From contig JBBSHS010000068.1 in assembly GCA_038232515.1 (NCBI GenBank), positions 1 to 13,566 on the forward strand: 13,566 nt of DNA, written 5' to 3'. The stretch comes from JBBSHS01 sp038232515 (GTDB lineage: Bacteria; Actinomycetota; Acidimicrobiia; Acidimicrobiales; JAUJNH01). The notes beneath the pieces are model-generated. The model saw nothing but the letters and a program-made list of their open reading frames with translations, was not told where the DNA came from and ran no database searches. Below, piece after piece: positions 5,947 through 13,193 of this stretch (positions within the stretch are counted from its first letter, which is position 1; each line of letters opens with the position of its first letter). A program made the position numbers and the translations under genes.

Positions 5947-6008
5947 ACGGCCAAGGCTAGTGCCCGGCCGGAGGCGGGGTCGCCGGCGGAGCCCTTGCCG
6001 ATCGTCAT
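5943..6008 (-). CDS. 21-codon putative frame linking the sigma gene and the microprotein
   Basis: The ATG at 6006-6008 overlaps the sigma-factor TGA as ATGA. The frame begins MTIGKGSAGDPASG, and its own TGA (5943-5945) overlaps the microprotein ATG, again as ATGA. Codons are mostly G/C-ending. No homology is recognised and there is no Shine-Dalgarno. It may be a coupling device carrying ribosomes from the sigma gene to the microprotein, or simply a chance open frame in GC-rich DNA. Confidence 0.25.
   Translation of the reverse strand: MTIGKGSAGDPASGRALALAV
5954..5959 (-). promoter_or_regulatory. -10 element, leaderless-type start of the microprotein
   Basis: TAGCCT on the minus strand is followed by seven bases and the ATG at 5946. 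It matches TANNNT-N7-ATG, the pattern of actinobacterial leaderless transcripts. It falls downstream of the sigma-factor stop, so the microprotein could have its own transcript. Confidence 0.4.
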
Positions 6009-6943
6009 ACCGTCAAGAGATCGTGGGCGCCGGTGTCTGTCGAGGGATGGCGCAGCTTGGACATGGCCCGGGCTTCGATCTGGCGGATCCGCTCGCGCGT
6101 CAGGTCGAAATGGTCCCCGACCTCTTCCAGGGTGCGGGGCTCGCCCCGGTCGAGGCCGAAGCGAAGGCACAGGATCTCACGCTCCCGCGGGTCGAGGGGC
6201 CCCAGGAGGCGGGCCATCTCCGCCGGGAGCAGCGCAGTGGAGGCCACCTCGAAGGGCGAGTCGGCCGATCGGTCCTCGACCACGTCGCCCAGTTCGGCGT
6301 CGCCCTCCTCTCGCAGCGGCTCGGAGAGTGACAACGGCTCCAGGGCGAAGCGCAGTGCCTCGGTGACCTTGTCCTGTGGCATCTCCACCTCTCGTGCCAG
6401 CTCGAACTGGTTCGGCGGGCGTCCGAGCTTCAGCTCCAACCTGGCCCTCGCCTTGTGCAGACGGGCCAGAGTGTCGCCGGCATGGACGGGCAGCCGGATG
6501 GTGCGCCCGGTGTTGGCGATGCCACGGGTGATGGCCTGACGAATCCACCACGTGGCATAGGTGGAGAACTTGAAGCCCTTGCGCCAGTCGAACTTCTCGA
6601 CCGCATGCATCAGGCCGAGATTGCCCTCCTGCACGAGGTCGAGCAGGGGCAGTCCGGAGGCCTGGTACTTCTTGGCGATGGAGACGACCAGCCGCAGGTT
6701 TGACTCGACGAACGTGTCGGTGGCCTCGTCCCCACACCGAACCAGGCGTTTGAGCTGCCGCTTGGCGGCCGGCGTCAGCTTGCTGGCCTTGTCCTCCAGC
6801 TGCCGGCGGGCCGTGAGGCCGGTTTCGATGGCCTGGGCCAGACAAACCTCGTCGCCCTTGGTGAGCAGCCTGAACTGCCCGATGTCGCTGAGGTAGAGGC
6901 GGACGAGGTCCTCGTCGTCCCGCTCGACTCGCTCCTTCGGCAT
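6005..6943 (-). CDS. RNA polymerase sigma factor, RpoD-like group 2 (SigB/Hrd type)
   Basis: This 312-residue sigma-70 protein has region 1.2 (about 12-40, LVRLYLSDIG), region 2 (80-150) including NLRLVVSIAKKY, DLVQEGNLGLMHAVEKFD and the -10-reading FSTYATWWIRQAITR, region 3 (about 155-230), and region 4 (240-298). The region 4 helix-turn-helix is RTLEEVGDHFDLTRERIRQIE. It lacks the long acidic region 1.1 of primary actinobacterial sigma factors, so a group 2 alternative or stationary-phase sigma is more likely than the essential one. Its promoters should resemble housekeeping ones. The ATG at 6941-6943 has AAAGGAA upstream, a good ribosome-binding site. It lies 48 bp after the ferritin-like gene, probably in the nadE operon, although an internal promoter is possible. 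Confidence 0.95.
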   Translation of the reverse strand: MPKERVERDDEDLVRLYLSDIGQFRLLTKGDEVCLAQAIETGLTARRQLEDKASKLTPAAKRQLKRLVRCGDEATDTFVESNLRLVVSIAKKYQASGLPLLDLVQEGNLGLMHAVEKFDWRKGFKFSTYATWWIRQAITRGIANTGRTIRLPVHAGDTLARLHKARARLELKLGRPPNQFELAREVEMPQDKVTEALRFALEPLSLSEPLREEGDAELGDVVEDRSADSPFEVASTALLPAEMARLLGPLDPREREILCLRFGLDRGEPRTLEEVGDHFDLTRERIRQIEARAMSKLRHPSTDTGAHDLLTV

Positions 6944-6991
6944 CTGGGTTCCTTTGGCCCCTTCCGCTCGGTCACAACTGTAACGACGGCG

Positions 6992-7573
6992 TCAAGAGCG
7001 GCGCCGGCCGTCGACGCCACCGCCCGCCAGCATCATCTTGTGCAGCCGCGTGGCATGGACGGCGGCACGATCCACCGCCTCGGCGGAGTCGACGAACGCC
7101 TGGATGAGCATCTCGCCGTCCCGCCACTCCTCCATCTCGTCGTGAAGGACGAGTTTGAGGACGCGGATGGTGGGACCGTCGGTGACCGGCGAGGTGTGGT
7201 CGAGATGGTGGGTGTACGCCGCCACCAGTTCAGGGACGAGCACGCGGTACACGCCGACGAGCCTCTCAAGTGTCTGGTCCGGAGCCGCCGCCCCTTCCAC
7301 GGCTGCCATGAAGGCGACCATCGCCTCGTTGGGCGCACCGGTGGGCTGGTCGGCGTCCATCTCCCGCAGAGCCGGTAGGCGTTGGTGCCACAGCTCGGCG
7401 TGCCAGGCGTGGTGGTGACACTGGGCACTGAGCCGCACCTTGACGTCCAGCTCCGGAACGGTGGCGATCCAGCCGCCCAACACCTCGAAAAGGCGCCTCT
7501 CGGTCCACTCGTAGTGGCCGGCGCGCTGCGCCGTCTCCCCCAGGGTGAACGTGGACCGGCCGCAATTGCTCAC
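6992..7573 (-). CDS. Ferritin-like hypothetical protein
   Basis: This is a 193-residue, largely helical protein without signal peptide. Helix 1 (about 18-36, HYEWTERRLFEVLGGW) offers E22, E25 and E30. Helix 2 has HHHAWHAELWHQRLP, including ExxH at E60-H63. A later helix around 105-122 holds E115, and another has HDEMEEWRDGEM (144-155). Carboxylate/histidine spacing on four helices suggests a ferritin-like di-iron fold; this is inference from motif pattern, and I do not recognise a named family. A metal-free helical role is possible. The GTG at 7571-7573 begins four bases after the nadE stop, so the two are surely cotranscribed. The first ten or so residues look disordered, and a slightly later start is possible. 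A link with NAD or oxidative stress would be guesswork. Confidence 0.85.
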   Translation of the reverse strand: MSNCGRSTFTLGETAQRAGHYEWTERRLFEVLGGWIATVPELDVKVRLSAQCHHHAWHAELWHQRLPALREMDADQPTGAPNEAMVAFMAAVEGAAAPDQTLERLVGVYRVLVPELVAAYTHHLDHTSPVTDGPTIRVLKLVLHDEMEEWRDGEMLIQAFVDSAEAVDRAAVHATRLHKMMLAGGGVDGRRRS

Positions 7574-7577
7574 CGGA

Positions 7578-9293
7578 CTACCCGTTGTAGCGGTTGACGA
7601 TGGGCATGCGGCGGTCCTTGCCGAAGGCCTTGGGCGTCACCCGCACACCCAGCGGCGACTGGCGGCGCTTGTACTCGGCCAGGTCCACCAGCCTTGTCAC
7701 CCGCTCGACGACCTCGGAGGCGAAGCCGGCGTCCACCAGCTCGGCGGCGGTCAGGTCGTCCTCGATGTAGGCCTCGAGAACCGGGTCGAGAACGTCGTAG
7801 GGCGGCAGGCTCTCGTCGTCGCGCTGGTCGGGGCGCAACTCGGCCGACGGCGGCTTGTCGAGCACCGACTCTGGCACCACAGGCCGCCCCGCCTCCTCGT
7901 TGCGCCAGCGGCACAGCTCGTAGACCCGTGTCTTGGGGACGTCCTTGATGACGGCGTAGCCGCCGGCGGTGTCGCCGTAGAGCGTCGAGTAGCCGACCGC
8001 CAGCTCGGACTTGTTGCCGGTGGTGAGCACCATCCAGCCGTTGGCGTTGGACAACGCCATCAGGACCACACCCCGCAACCGGCTCTGCAGGTTCTCGTCG
8101 GCCAGGCCGGTGGCCTCGAGCATCGTGTCGAAGGCGGAGTGCGCGGGGTCGATCGCCACGGTCTGCAACTCGATGCCGAGCGCACCGGCCAACATCCGAG
8201 CGTCGGCCGTGGATCCCTCGGAGGAGTAGCGGCTGGGCATGGAGACGCCGTGCACATGCGCCTGGCCGAGGGCGTCGACGGCCAAGGCGGCCACCAGCGA
8301 CGAGTCGATGCCGCCGGACAGGCCGATGACCACGTCGGTGAAGCCGGTCTTGGTGACGTAGTCGCGGGTTCCCACCACCAGTGCCTGCCACAGCTCAGCC
8401 GTGGCGTCCAGGGCCTCCACGGGCGCCGGCAGGTAGACGTCCACCTTGCCGCCGCCGTCGTCGTCATCGCCGCCGACGCTGTCGCTGACCGGAACCAGCG
8501 CCAGCACGGGGGCCGTGGCCCGGCCCCGGGGATCGAGGAGTCTCTTGCGGAACACCGGCCGCACGTCGAGGTCGACGATGACAACCGCCTCTTCGAACTG
8601 GGGACCGGCGGCCACCACCCGGCCCCCACTGTCGAGGATGAGGCTGGCGCCGTCGAAGACCAGCTCGTCCTGACCCCCCACCTGGTTCACGTAGACCAGG
8701 GCGCAACTGGCGTCGGTGGCCCGGGTGGCCAGCATCCGTTCGCGCTCGCCCAGCCGGCCGACGTAGAAGGGTGACGCGTTGATGCTGACCATGACCTCGG
8801 CTCCGCCGGCCGCCTGCTGGGCTATGGGGCCGACGGGGTCCCAGGCGTCCTCACACACGCTCACGCCCACCTTGACGCCAGCCACATCGTAGAGTTGATA
8901 GGGCTCGGTGCCCGGCGCGAAATAACGCTGCTCGTCGAACACCGAGTAGTTCGGCAGATGACGCTTCCTGTAGGTGCCGACCACCCGGCCGCGGGCACAC
9001 ACCGCAGCCGCGTCGTAGAGATCCCGGCCCTTGTCGACGAAGCCCACCACCGCTGCACACCGGCTGGTGCCGGCCGCCAGCTTGTCCAGCGCCTCGATGT
9101 TGTCGGCCACGAAACCGGGCTTCAGCAGGAGATCTTCAGGTGGATAGCCGCAGATGGCCAGCTCGCTGAAAACGGCCAGGTCGCAGCCCGCCGCCTCAGC
9201 CTGGTCGTAGGCGGCCAGGATGCGGTCGACGTTGCCGCTCAGGTCCCCGACCACACAGTTCAGCTGGCAGGCGGCGATACGCAGGCGACCCAT
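7578..9293 (-). CDS. nadE: Glutamine-dependent NAD+ synthetase
   Basis: This 571-residue two-domain enzyme converts deamido-NAD, ATP and glutamine to NAD+. The N-terminal nitrilase-like glutaminase carries the Glu-Lys-Cys triad: E44 in VFSELAICGYPPEDLL, K110 in YRKRHLPNYSVFDE, and C147 in VSVCEDAWD. An acidic linker (GGDDDDGGG, about 274-282) leads to the synthetase domain, with the PP-loop ATP site GLSGGIDSS at 324-332 and the later TGNKSE and KPPSAELRPDQ-type motifs. Length fits the shorter bacterial form rather than the roughly 680-residue mycobacterial one. ATG 9291-9293 is chosen because homology starts at once with RIAACQLN; a GTG at 9323 would put ten residues over the promoter. There is no Shine-Dalgarno, but TAACCT lies eight bases upstream. 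It is first gene of an operon with the ferritin-like protein and sigma factor. Confidence 0.97.
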   Translation of the reverse strand: MGRLRIAACQLNCVVGDLSGNVDRILAAYDQAEAAGCDLAVFSELAICGYPPEDLLLKPGFVADNIEALDKLAAGTSRCAAVVGFVDKGRDLYDAAAVCARGRVVGTYRKRHLPNYSVFDEQRYFAPGTEPYQLYDVAGVKVGVSVCEDAWDPVGPIAQQAAGGAEVMVSINASPFYVGRLGERERMLATRATDASCALVYVNQVGGQDELVFDGASLILDSGGRVVAAGPQFEEAVVIVDLDVRPVFRKRLLDPRGRATAPVLALVPVSDSVGGDDDDGGGKVDVYLPAPVEALDATAELWQALVVGTRDYVTKTGFTDVVIGLSGGIDSSLVAALAVDALGQAHVHGVSMPSRYSSEGSTADARMLAGALGIELQTVAIDPAHSAFDTMLEATGLADENLQSRLRGVVLMALSNANGWMVLTTGNKSELAVGYSTLYGDTAGGYAVIKDVPKTRVYELCRWRNEEAGRPVVPESVLDKPPSAELRPDQRDDESLPPYDVLDPVLEAYIEDDLTAAELVDAGFASEVVERVTRLVDLAEYKRRQSPLGVRVTPKAFGKDRRMPIVNRYNG

Positions 9294-9301
9294 CGGACCC
9301 G

Positions 9302-9307
9302 AGGTTA
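9302..9307 (-). promoter_or_regulatory. -10 element, leaderless-type start of nadE
   Basis: TAACCT on the minus strand is followed by eight bases and the ATG at 9293. With no Shine-Dalgarno in front of nadE, a leaderless or near-leaderless transcript is likely. No convincing -35 is seen 16-18 bases upstream. Confidence 0.45.
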
Positions 9308-9328
9308 CGCGGTGCGGGGACAACGCCC

Positions 9329-9370
9329 CTCACGTCCTCACGTCCTCACGTCCCACACATCCCACACGTC
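9329..9370. repeat. Short tandem repeats in the nadE-glnE intergenic region
   Basis: Three perfect copies of the 8-mer CTCACGTC (9329-9352) are followed by two 9-mers, CCACACATC and CCACACGTC (9353-9370), which differ at one base and share the CAC/GTC pattern. The array lies between the divergent nadE and glnE starts. It could bind a regulator in repeated fashion or be a slippage-prone spacer. Confidence 0.8.
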
Positions 9371-9433
9371 CCTGGCGCCCCGTGGCGCATGCCCGTGATC
9401 TCCATCTCGCGTTTGCGGGTAAAGACTGTCGAG

Positions 9434-12166
9434 GTGACCGGGACGGTGCCCGTTGATCTCGACACCCAGATCGAGCGGTCGGCCAAACCGGCGGCGGTCC
9501 GGACGGCCCTGGCGACGCTGGCCGATGCCGGCCGGTTGGGACGGGTGGTCGACGACCCGGCGCTGAGCTCGGCGGCCGTCGCCGTCATCGCCGCCTCCCG
9601 GTCGCTCACCCGTGTCCTGCTCACGGAGCCGGGCGCCCTCGACGTCCTGGCCAGGCTCGACCAGCGCCGGGCCGTGGATGGCGAACACCTGGTCCGGTGG
9701 AAGGCGCTTGAGTACCTGCGGGTCGCCGCCCGCGACCTGACCGGCCTCGACGACCTGCCCGCCACCGGCCGTCTCCTGGCCGACCTGGCTGACGACGTCT
9801 TCGAGGCGGCGGTGGAGGGCATCGACGACCTGGCCGTCATCGCCATGGGGAAAGCCGGCGCCCGCGAGCTCAACTACGCCAGCGACGTGGACGTCATGTT
9901 CGTGGGCCGGGGCGATCCTCGGCCGGCCATGGCCCGTGCCCGCCGATGCTTCCGGGTCGACGCCGACCTGCGTCCCGAAGGCCGGGACGGGCCGCTCGCC
10001 CGTTCTCTGGCTTCCTACGAGGCCTACTGGGACGGATGGGCGCAGACGTGGGAGTTCCAGGCCCTCCTGAAGGCCAGGGCCGCAGCCGGCGACCTGGCGC
10101 TGGGCCGGGCGTTCATGGCCGCCGCCGGCGAACGCGTCTGGGGCCGGTCCTTCGGCGCCGAGGACCTCCGCTCCATCCGTCGCATGAAGACGCGAACCGA
10201 GGCGGAGATCATGCGCAAGGGCTTGACGGGACGGGAGCTCAAGCGGGGCCCGGGCGGCATCCGCGACGTCGAGTTCTCCATCCAGCTGCTGCAACTGGTG
10301 CACGGGCGCCAGGACCAGGCGCTGCGTGTCCCGGCCACGCTCGACGCCCTGGCCGAGTTGGCCGCCGCCGGCTACGTCGCCCCCGAGGATGCCGCGTCCC
10401 TCGACGCCGCCTACCGGTTCCTCCGACGGGTCGAGCACCGCCTGCAACTGGTGGACGACCAACAGGTGCACGCCGTGCCGGCCGACGATGCCGCTCGCGC
10501 CCACCTGGCACGGGTTCTCGGGTGGCGCGACGACCGCCACGGCACCGCTCTCGGGTGCTTGGATGCCGAGTTGCTACGCCACCAGACGACGGTCCGCGGC
10601 ATCCACGAACGCCTGTTCTTCCGGCCCCTGCTCGAGGCGTTCACCCGGCCCACCAAGCACGGCCCCGGTCCCCCGGCGCTGACCCAGGAGGCCCTGCACG
10701 AGCGGCTGGCCGCCTTCGGGTTCACCGATGCACAGCGCACCCAGGCCGCTCTGGTCGAGCTGACCCGTGGGCTCACCCGGTCGAGCCGGCTCATGCACCA
10801 GTTGCTACCCCTGCTGCTGGGGTGGCTGTCCCAGACGCCCGATCCGGACCTGGGGTTGCTCGGGTTGCGCACGTTGGCCACGGGGCCGCACCGGTCGGCC
10901 CGGCTGGTCGAGTCGTTCCGTGAGTCGACCGAGGTGGCCCGCCGCCTCTGCCTCCTCCTCGGGACCAGTCGACTGCTGGCGGCCGGCTTGGAGCACCAGC
11001 CCGATCTCATCGGCGCCCTGGCCGACGATGCCGAACTCGTGTCCCAGCCCCGCCCCCGCCTGTTCGAGGGCGCGCTGACCGCCATGTCGTGGCGGACGGA
11101 GGACGAGCGGGGTGGCGCCCTGCTGCGGCTGAAGCAGGCCGAGCGCACCCGCATCGCGGCTGCCGACATCCTGTTCTCCGGCCCTGGCGCGGGCGATGCG
11201 GGCCCGACCACCGGCAGCGGCAGCGGCACCGGTACTGGTCGACGGGCCGTCGTGGTCGATCCGAAGGACACCGCCCAACGCCTGACGGATCTGGCCGAGG
11301 CCGTGCTGGAGGCGGCGCTCGTCCTGATCAACCCGTCCGTGCCCATGGCCGTCATCGCCCTCGGCCGCATGGGCGGGCGGGAACTGGGCTACGCCAGCGA
11401 CCTCGACGTCGTGGTGGTTCACGGCGGCGAGGGCGCTGCCGACCAGGCTCTGGCCGAGGCATCGACCGCCCGTCTGCTCCGCCTGGTGAACGGCACCACA
11501 CCGGCGACGCGCATCTGGCCACTGGACCTGGACCTGCGCCCTGAGGGCAGACAGGGGCGGCTGGCGTTGTCGATCGAAGGGTGGCGCTCGTACCACGAAC
11601 GTTGGGCGCAGACCTGGGAGCGCCAGGCGCTGGTGCGGGCCCGTCCGGTGGCCGGTGACAGGTCCGTGGCCGCCGCCTTCTCCGAGCTCGTGGAAAACGT
11701 CGTCTGGCGGGCTCCGTTCACCGAGGACCACAGCCGCGATGTTCGCCGGATGAAGGCCCGGGTCGAGCGCGAGCGCATCCCCGCCGGGGAGGACCACGAC
11801 TTTCACCTGAAGCTGGGAAAGGGCGGACTGGCCGACGTGGAGTGGACGGCTCAGCTGCTCCAGCTCCAGCACCGCGTCCCCAGCCCTTCGACGTTGGCCG
11901 CCCTCGACGGCCTGGTGGCCCGGGGCGCGTTGAGCGACGTCGACGCCACGGTGCTGGCCGATGCCTGGCGCTTCTGCGAGCACACCCGCAACCGCTGGTA
12001 CCTCGTGAAGGGGGCGCGGGACGACGCCCTCCCCCAGCCCCCCGATCAGCTCGGTCGCCTGGCCCGCAGCCTGGGCACGACCGGTCCGGCCCTGCGGGAC
12101 CAGCACAAGCGGGTAACCCGCCGGGCTCGGGCGGTGGTGGAACGGGTCTTCTACGGCGGCCTGTAG
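9434..12166 (+). CDS. glnE: Bifunctional glutamine synthetase adenylyltransferase/deadenylase
   Basis: The product is 910 residues from the GTG chosen. Two nucleotidyltransferase domains in tandem are the hallmark of GlnE: NYASDVDVMFV (catalytic D151, D153) in the N-terminal deadenylylase half and GYASDLDVVVV (D656, D658) in the C-terminal adenylylase half. GGIRDVEF and GGLADVEW follow in the respective halves. It attaches or removes AMP on glutamine synthetase according to nitrogen status. A low-complexity insert with GSGSGTGTG lies at about 580-605. An upstream ATG at 9389 would add 15 residues, but that segment has non-typical codons (TTG, GTA, ACT, CGT), no Shine-Dalgarno and lies against the tandem repeat. 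TAAAGACT just before the GTG hints at a leaderless start. The start is therefore uncertain. The gene is divergent from nadE. Confidence 0.95.
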   Translation: MTGTVPVDLDTQIERSAKPAAVRTALATLADAGRLGRVVDDPALSSAAVAVIAASRSLTRVLLTEPGALDVLARLDQRRAVDGEHLVRWKALEYLRVAARDLTGLDDLPATGRLLADLADDVFEAAVEGIDDLAVIAMGKAGARELNYASDVDVMFVGRGDPRPAMARARRCFRVDADLRPEGRDGPLARSLASYEAYWDGWAQTWEFQALLKARAAAGDLALGRAFMAAAGERVWGRSFGAEDLRSIRRMKTRTEAEIMRKGLTGRELKRGPGGIRDVEFSIQLLQLVHGRQDQALRVPATLDALAELAAAGYVAPEDAASLDAAYRFLRRVEHRLQLVDDQQVHAVPADDAARAHLARVLGWRDDRHGTALGCLDAELLRHQTTVRGIHERLFFRPLLEAFTRPTKHGPGPPALTQEALHERLAAFGFTDAQRTQAALVELTRGLTRSSRLMHQLLPLLLGWLSQTPDPDLGLLGLRTLATGPHRSARLVESFRESTEVARRLCLLLGTSRLLAAGLEHQPDLIGALADDAELVSQPRPRLFEGALTAMSWRTEDERGGALLRLKQAERTRIAAADILFSGPGAGDAGPTTGSGSGTGTGRRAVVVDPKDTAQRLTDLAEAVLEAALVLINPSVPMAVIALGRMGGRELGYASDLDVVVVHGGEGAADQALAEASTARLLRLVNGTTPATRIWPLDLDLRPEGRQGRLALSIEGWRSYHERWAQTWERQALVRARPVAGDRSVAAAFSELVENVVWRAPFTEDHSRDVRRMKARVERERIPAGEDHDFHLKLGKGGLADVEWTAQLLQLQHRVPSPSTLAALDGLVARGALSDVDATVLADAWRFCEHTRNRWYLVKGARDDALPQPPDQLGRLARSLGTTGPALRDQHKRVTRRARAVVERVFYGGL

Positions 12167-12208
12167 TGGACTGACGTGGCTGCCACTGCCCCGCAATTCG
12201 TCCCCCAC

Positions 12209-12214
12209 TACGGT
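12209..12214 (+). promoter_or_regulatory. -10 element, leaderless-type start of the ABC exporter operon
   Basis: TACGGT is followed by exactly seven bases and the ATG at 12222, with no Shine-Dalgarno. It sits in the 55 bp between glnE and the ATPase gene, so the exporter probably has its own transcript. A weak CTGCCC lies 17 bases upstream. Confidence 0.45.
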
Positions 12215-12221
12215 GCGTCCC

Positions 12222-13193
12222 ATGCCCCTCGCGGACGCCGACGGGACCGACGAGGTCATCGTCACGCGTGACCTGACCAAGGTCTATCCGGGCATGGACA
12301 TCCCTGCCGTCGACCACCTCAACATGACCGTGCGCAGGGGCGAGATCTTCGGTCTGCTCGGGCCCAATGGCGCCGGCAAGACAACGACCGCGGGCATGCT
12401 CACGACGCGGGTGATCCCCACCAGCGGGGAGGGGTACGTCGGCGGCGTCGACGTCATCGCCCATCCTGCCGTGGCCAAACAGGTCATCGGCGTCGTCCCC
12501 CAGCAGAACACCCTCGACCGGGCGCTGACCGTCTGGGAGAACCTCTACTTCCACGGCCGCTTCTTCGGGATGGGGGCGAAGGAGTCACGGGCTGCGGCCG
12601 ACGACCTGTTGACCAAGTTCCACCTTGCGAAGTGGGGGAGCGCCCCGGTCATGTCCCTGTCCGGGGGCATGGCCCAGCGGGTGATGGTGGCCCGGGCCAT
12701 CCTGCACAGGCCCGACATCCTGTTCCTGGACGAGCCCACGGCCGGTCTCGACCCCCAGAGCCGGATCGCGCTGTGGGAGATACTCGCCGAGCTGCACACC
12801 GACGGCCAGACCATCCTGCTCACCACCCACTACATGGAAGAGGCCGATCAACTGTGCAACCGGCTGGCCATCATGGACCACGGCCGGATCCTCGCCCTGG
12901 ACACTCCGGCCCGGCTCAAGGAGTCAGTGGGCGCCGACACCATCGTGGTCGTATCCGCCGACGGTGACCTCGACCAACTCGGAGCGGTGCTGGCCGATCG
13001 GATCAAGGACGTGTCCAGTACCGTCCGGGTGGACGACACCGTGCGGGTGGCGGTGCGGGGGGTCGCCGGTCTGCTGCCGGCGGTGATCACCGCCGCCGAG
13101 GACGCCGGCTTCACGGTCAGGGACCTCTCGTTGACCGAACCCACACTCGAGACAGTCTTCATCAATCTCACCGGCAAGGAGCTCAGGGACTGA
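12222..13193 (+). CDS. ABC transporter ATP-binding protein, DrrA-like
   Basis: This 323-residue ATPase has Walker A GPNGAGKTT (47-55), Q-loop VVPQQN (91-96), signature LSGGMAQR (146-153), Walker B ILFLDEPTAGLD (166-177) and H-loop TTHYMEEAD (201-209). The extra C-terminal domain of about 90 residues ending near TLETVFINLTGKEL is typical of the daunorubicin-resistance (DrrA) family, whose members power drug, lipid or polyketide export with an ABC-2 permease. The substrate here is unknown. ATG 12222 is preferred to the in-frame GTG at 12213, because the GTG overlaps a -10 hexamer placed seven bases before the ATG. The stop overlaps the permease ATG by one base (TGATG), so the two are coupled. 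Confidence 0.95.
   Translation: MPLADADGTDEVIVTRDLTKVYPGMDIPAVDHLNMTVRRGEIFGLLGPNGAGKTTTAGMLTTRVIPTSGEGYVGGVDVIAHPAVAKQVIGVVPQQNTLDRALTVWENLYFHGRFFGMGAKESRAAADDLLTKFHLAKWGSAPVMSLSGGMAQRVMVARAILHRPDILFLDEPTAGLDPQSRIALWEILAELHTDGQTILLTTHYMEEADQLCNRLAIMDHGRILALDTPARLKESVGADTIVVVSADGDLDQLGAVLADRIKDVSSTVRVDDTVRVAVRGVAGLLPAVITAAEDAGFTVRDLSLTEPTLETVFINLTGKELRD

Noticed and set aside
5947..6004. GC-rich inverted repeats between the convergent HAD and sigma genes, as a possible bidirectional terminator
   Set aside because: GCCGG/CCGGC pairing is common by chance in this composition and there is no T-tract on either strand.
6964..6991. Possible internal promoter for the sigma gene (TTGACG nearby and TACAGT on the minus strand)
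   Set aside because: The two hexamers are only seven bases apart and no other -35 fits TACAGT; evidence is too weak.
7545..8774. A 409-codon plus-strand open frame
   Set aside because: It is wholly antisense to nadE, whose catalytic motifs are intact. Its product is Gly/His/Val-rich without recognisable domains, as expected for a shadow frame in GC-rich DNA.
9338..10540. A 400-codon minus-strand open frame starting inside glnE
   Set aside because: Antisense to GlnE, whose nucleotidyltransferase motifs are clear on the plus strand. The frame ends in the intergenic tandem repeat (DVWDVWDV), showing no protein constraint.
12175..12185. Short palindrome GTGGCTGCCAC after glnE, as a possible terminator
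   Set aside because: The stem is only 4-5 bp with a tiny loop and no T-run follows; it is too weak to call.
10805..12280. A 491-codon minus-strand open frame
   Set aside because: Antisense to the C-terminal half of glnE, with no domain pattern and no ribosome-binding site.
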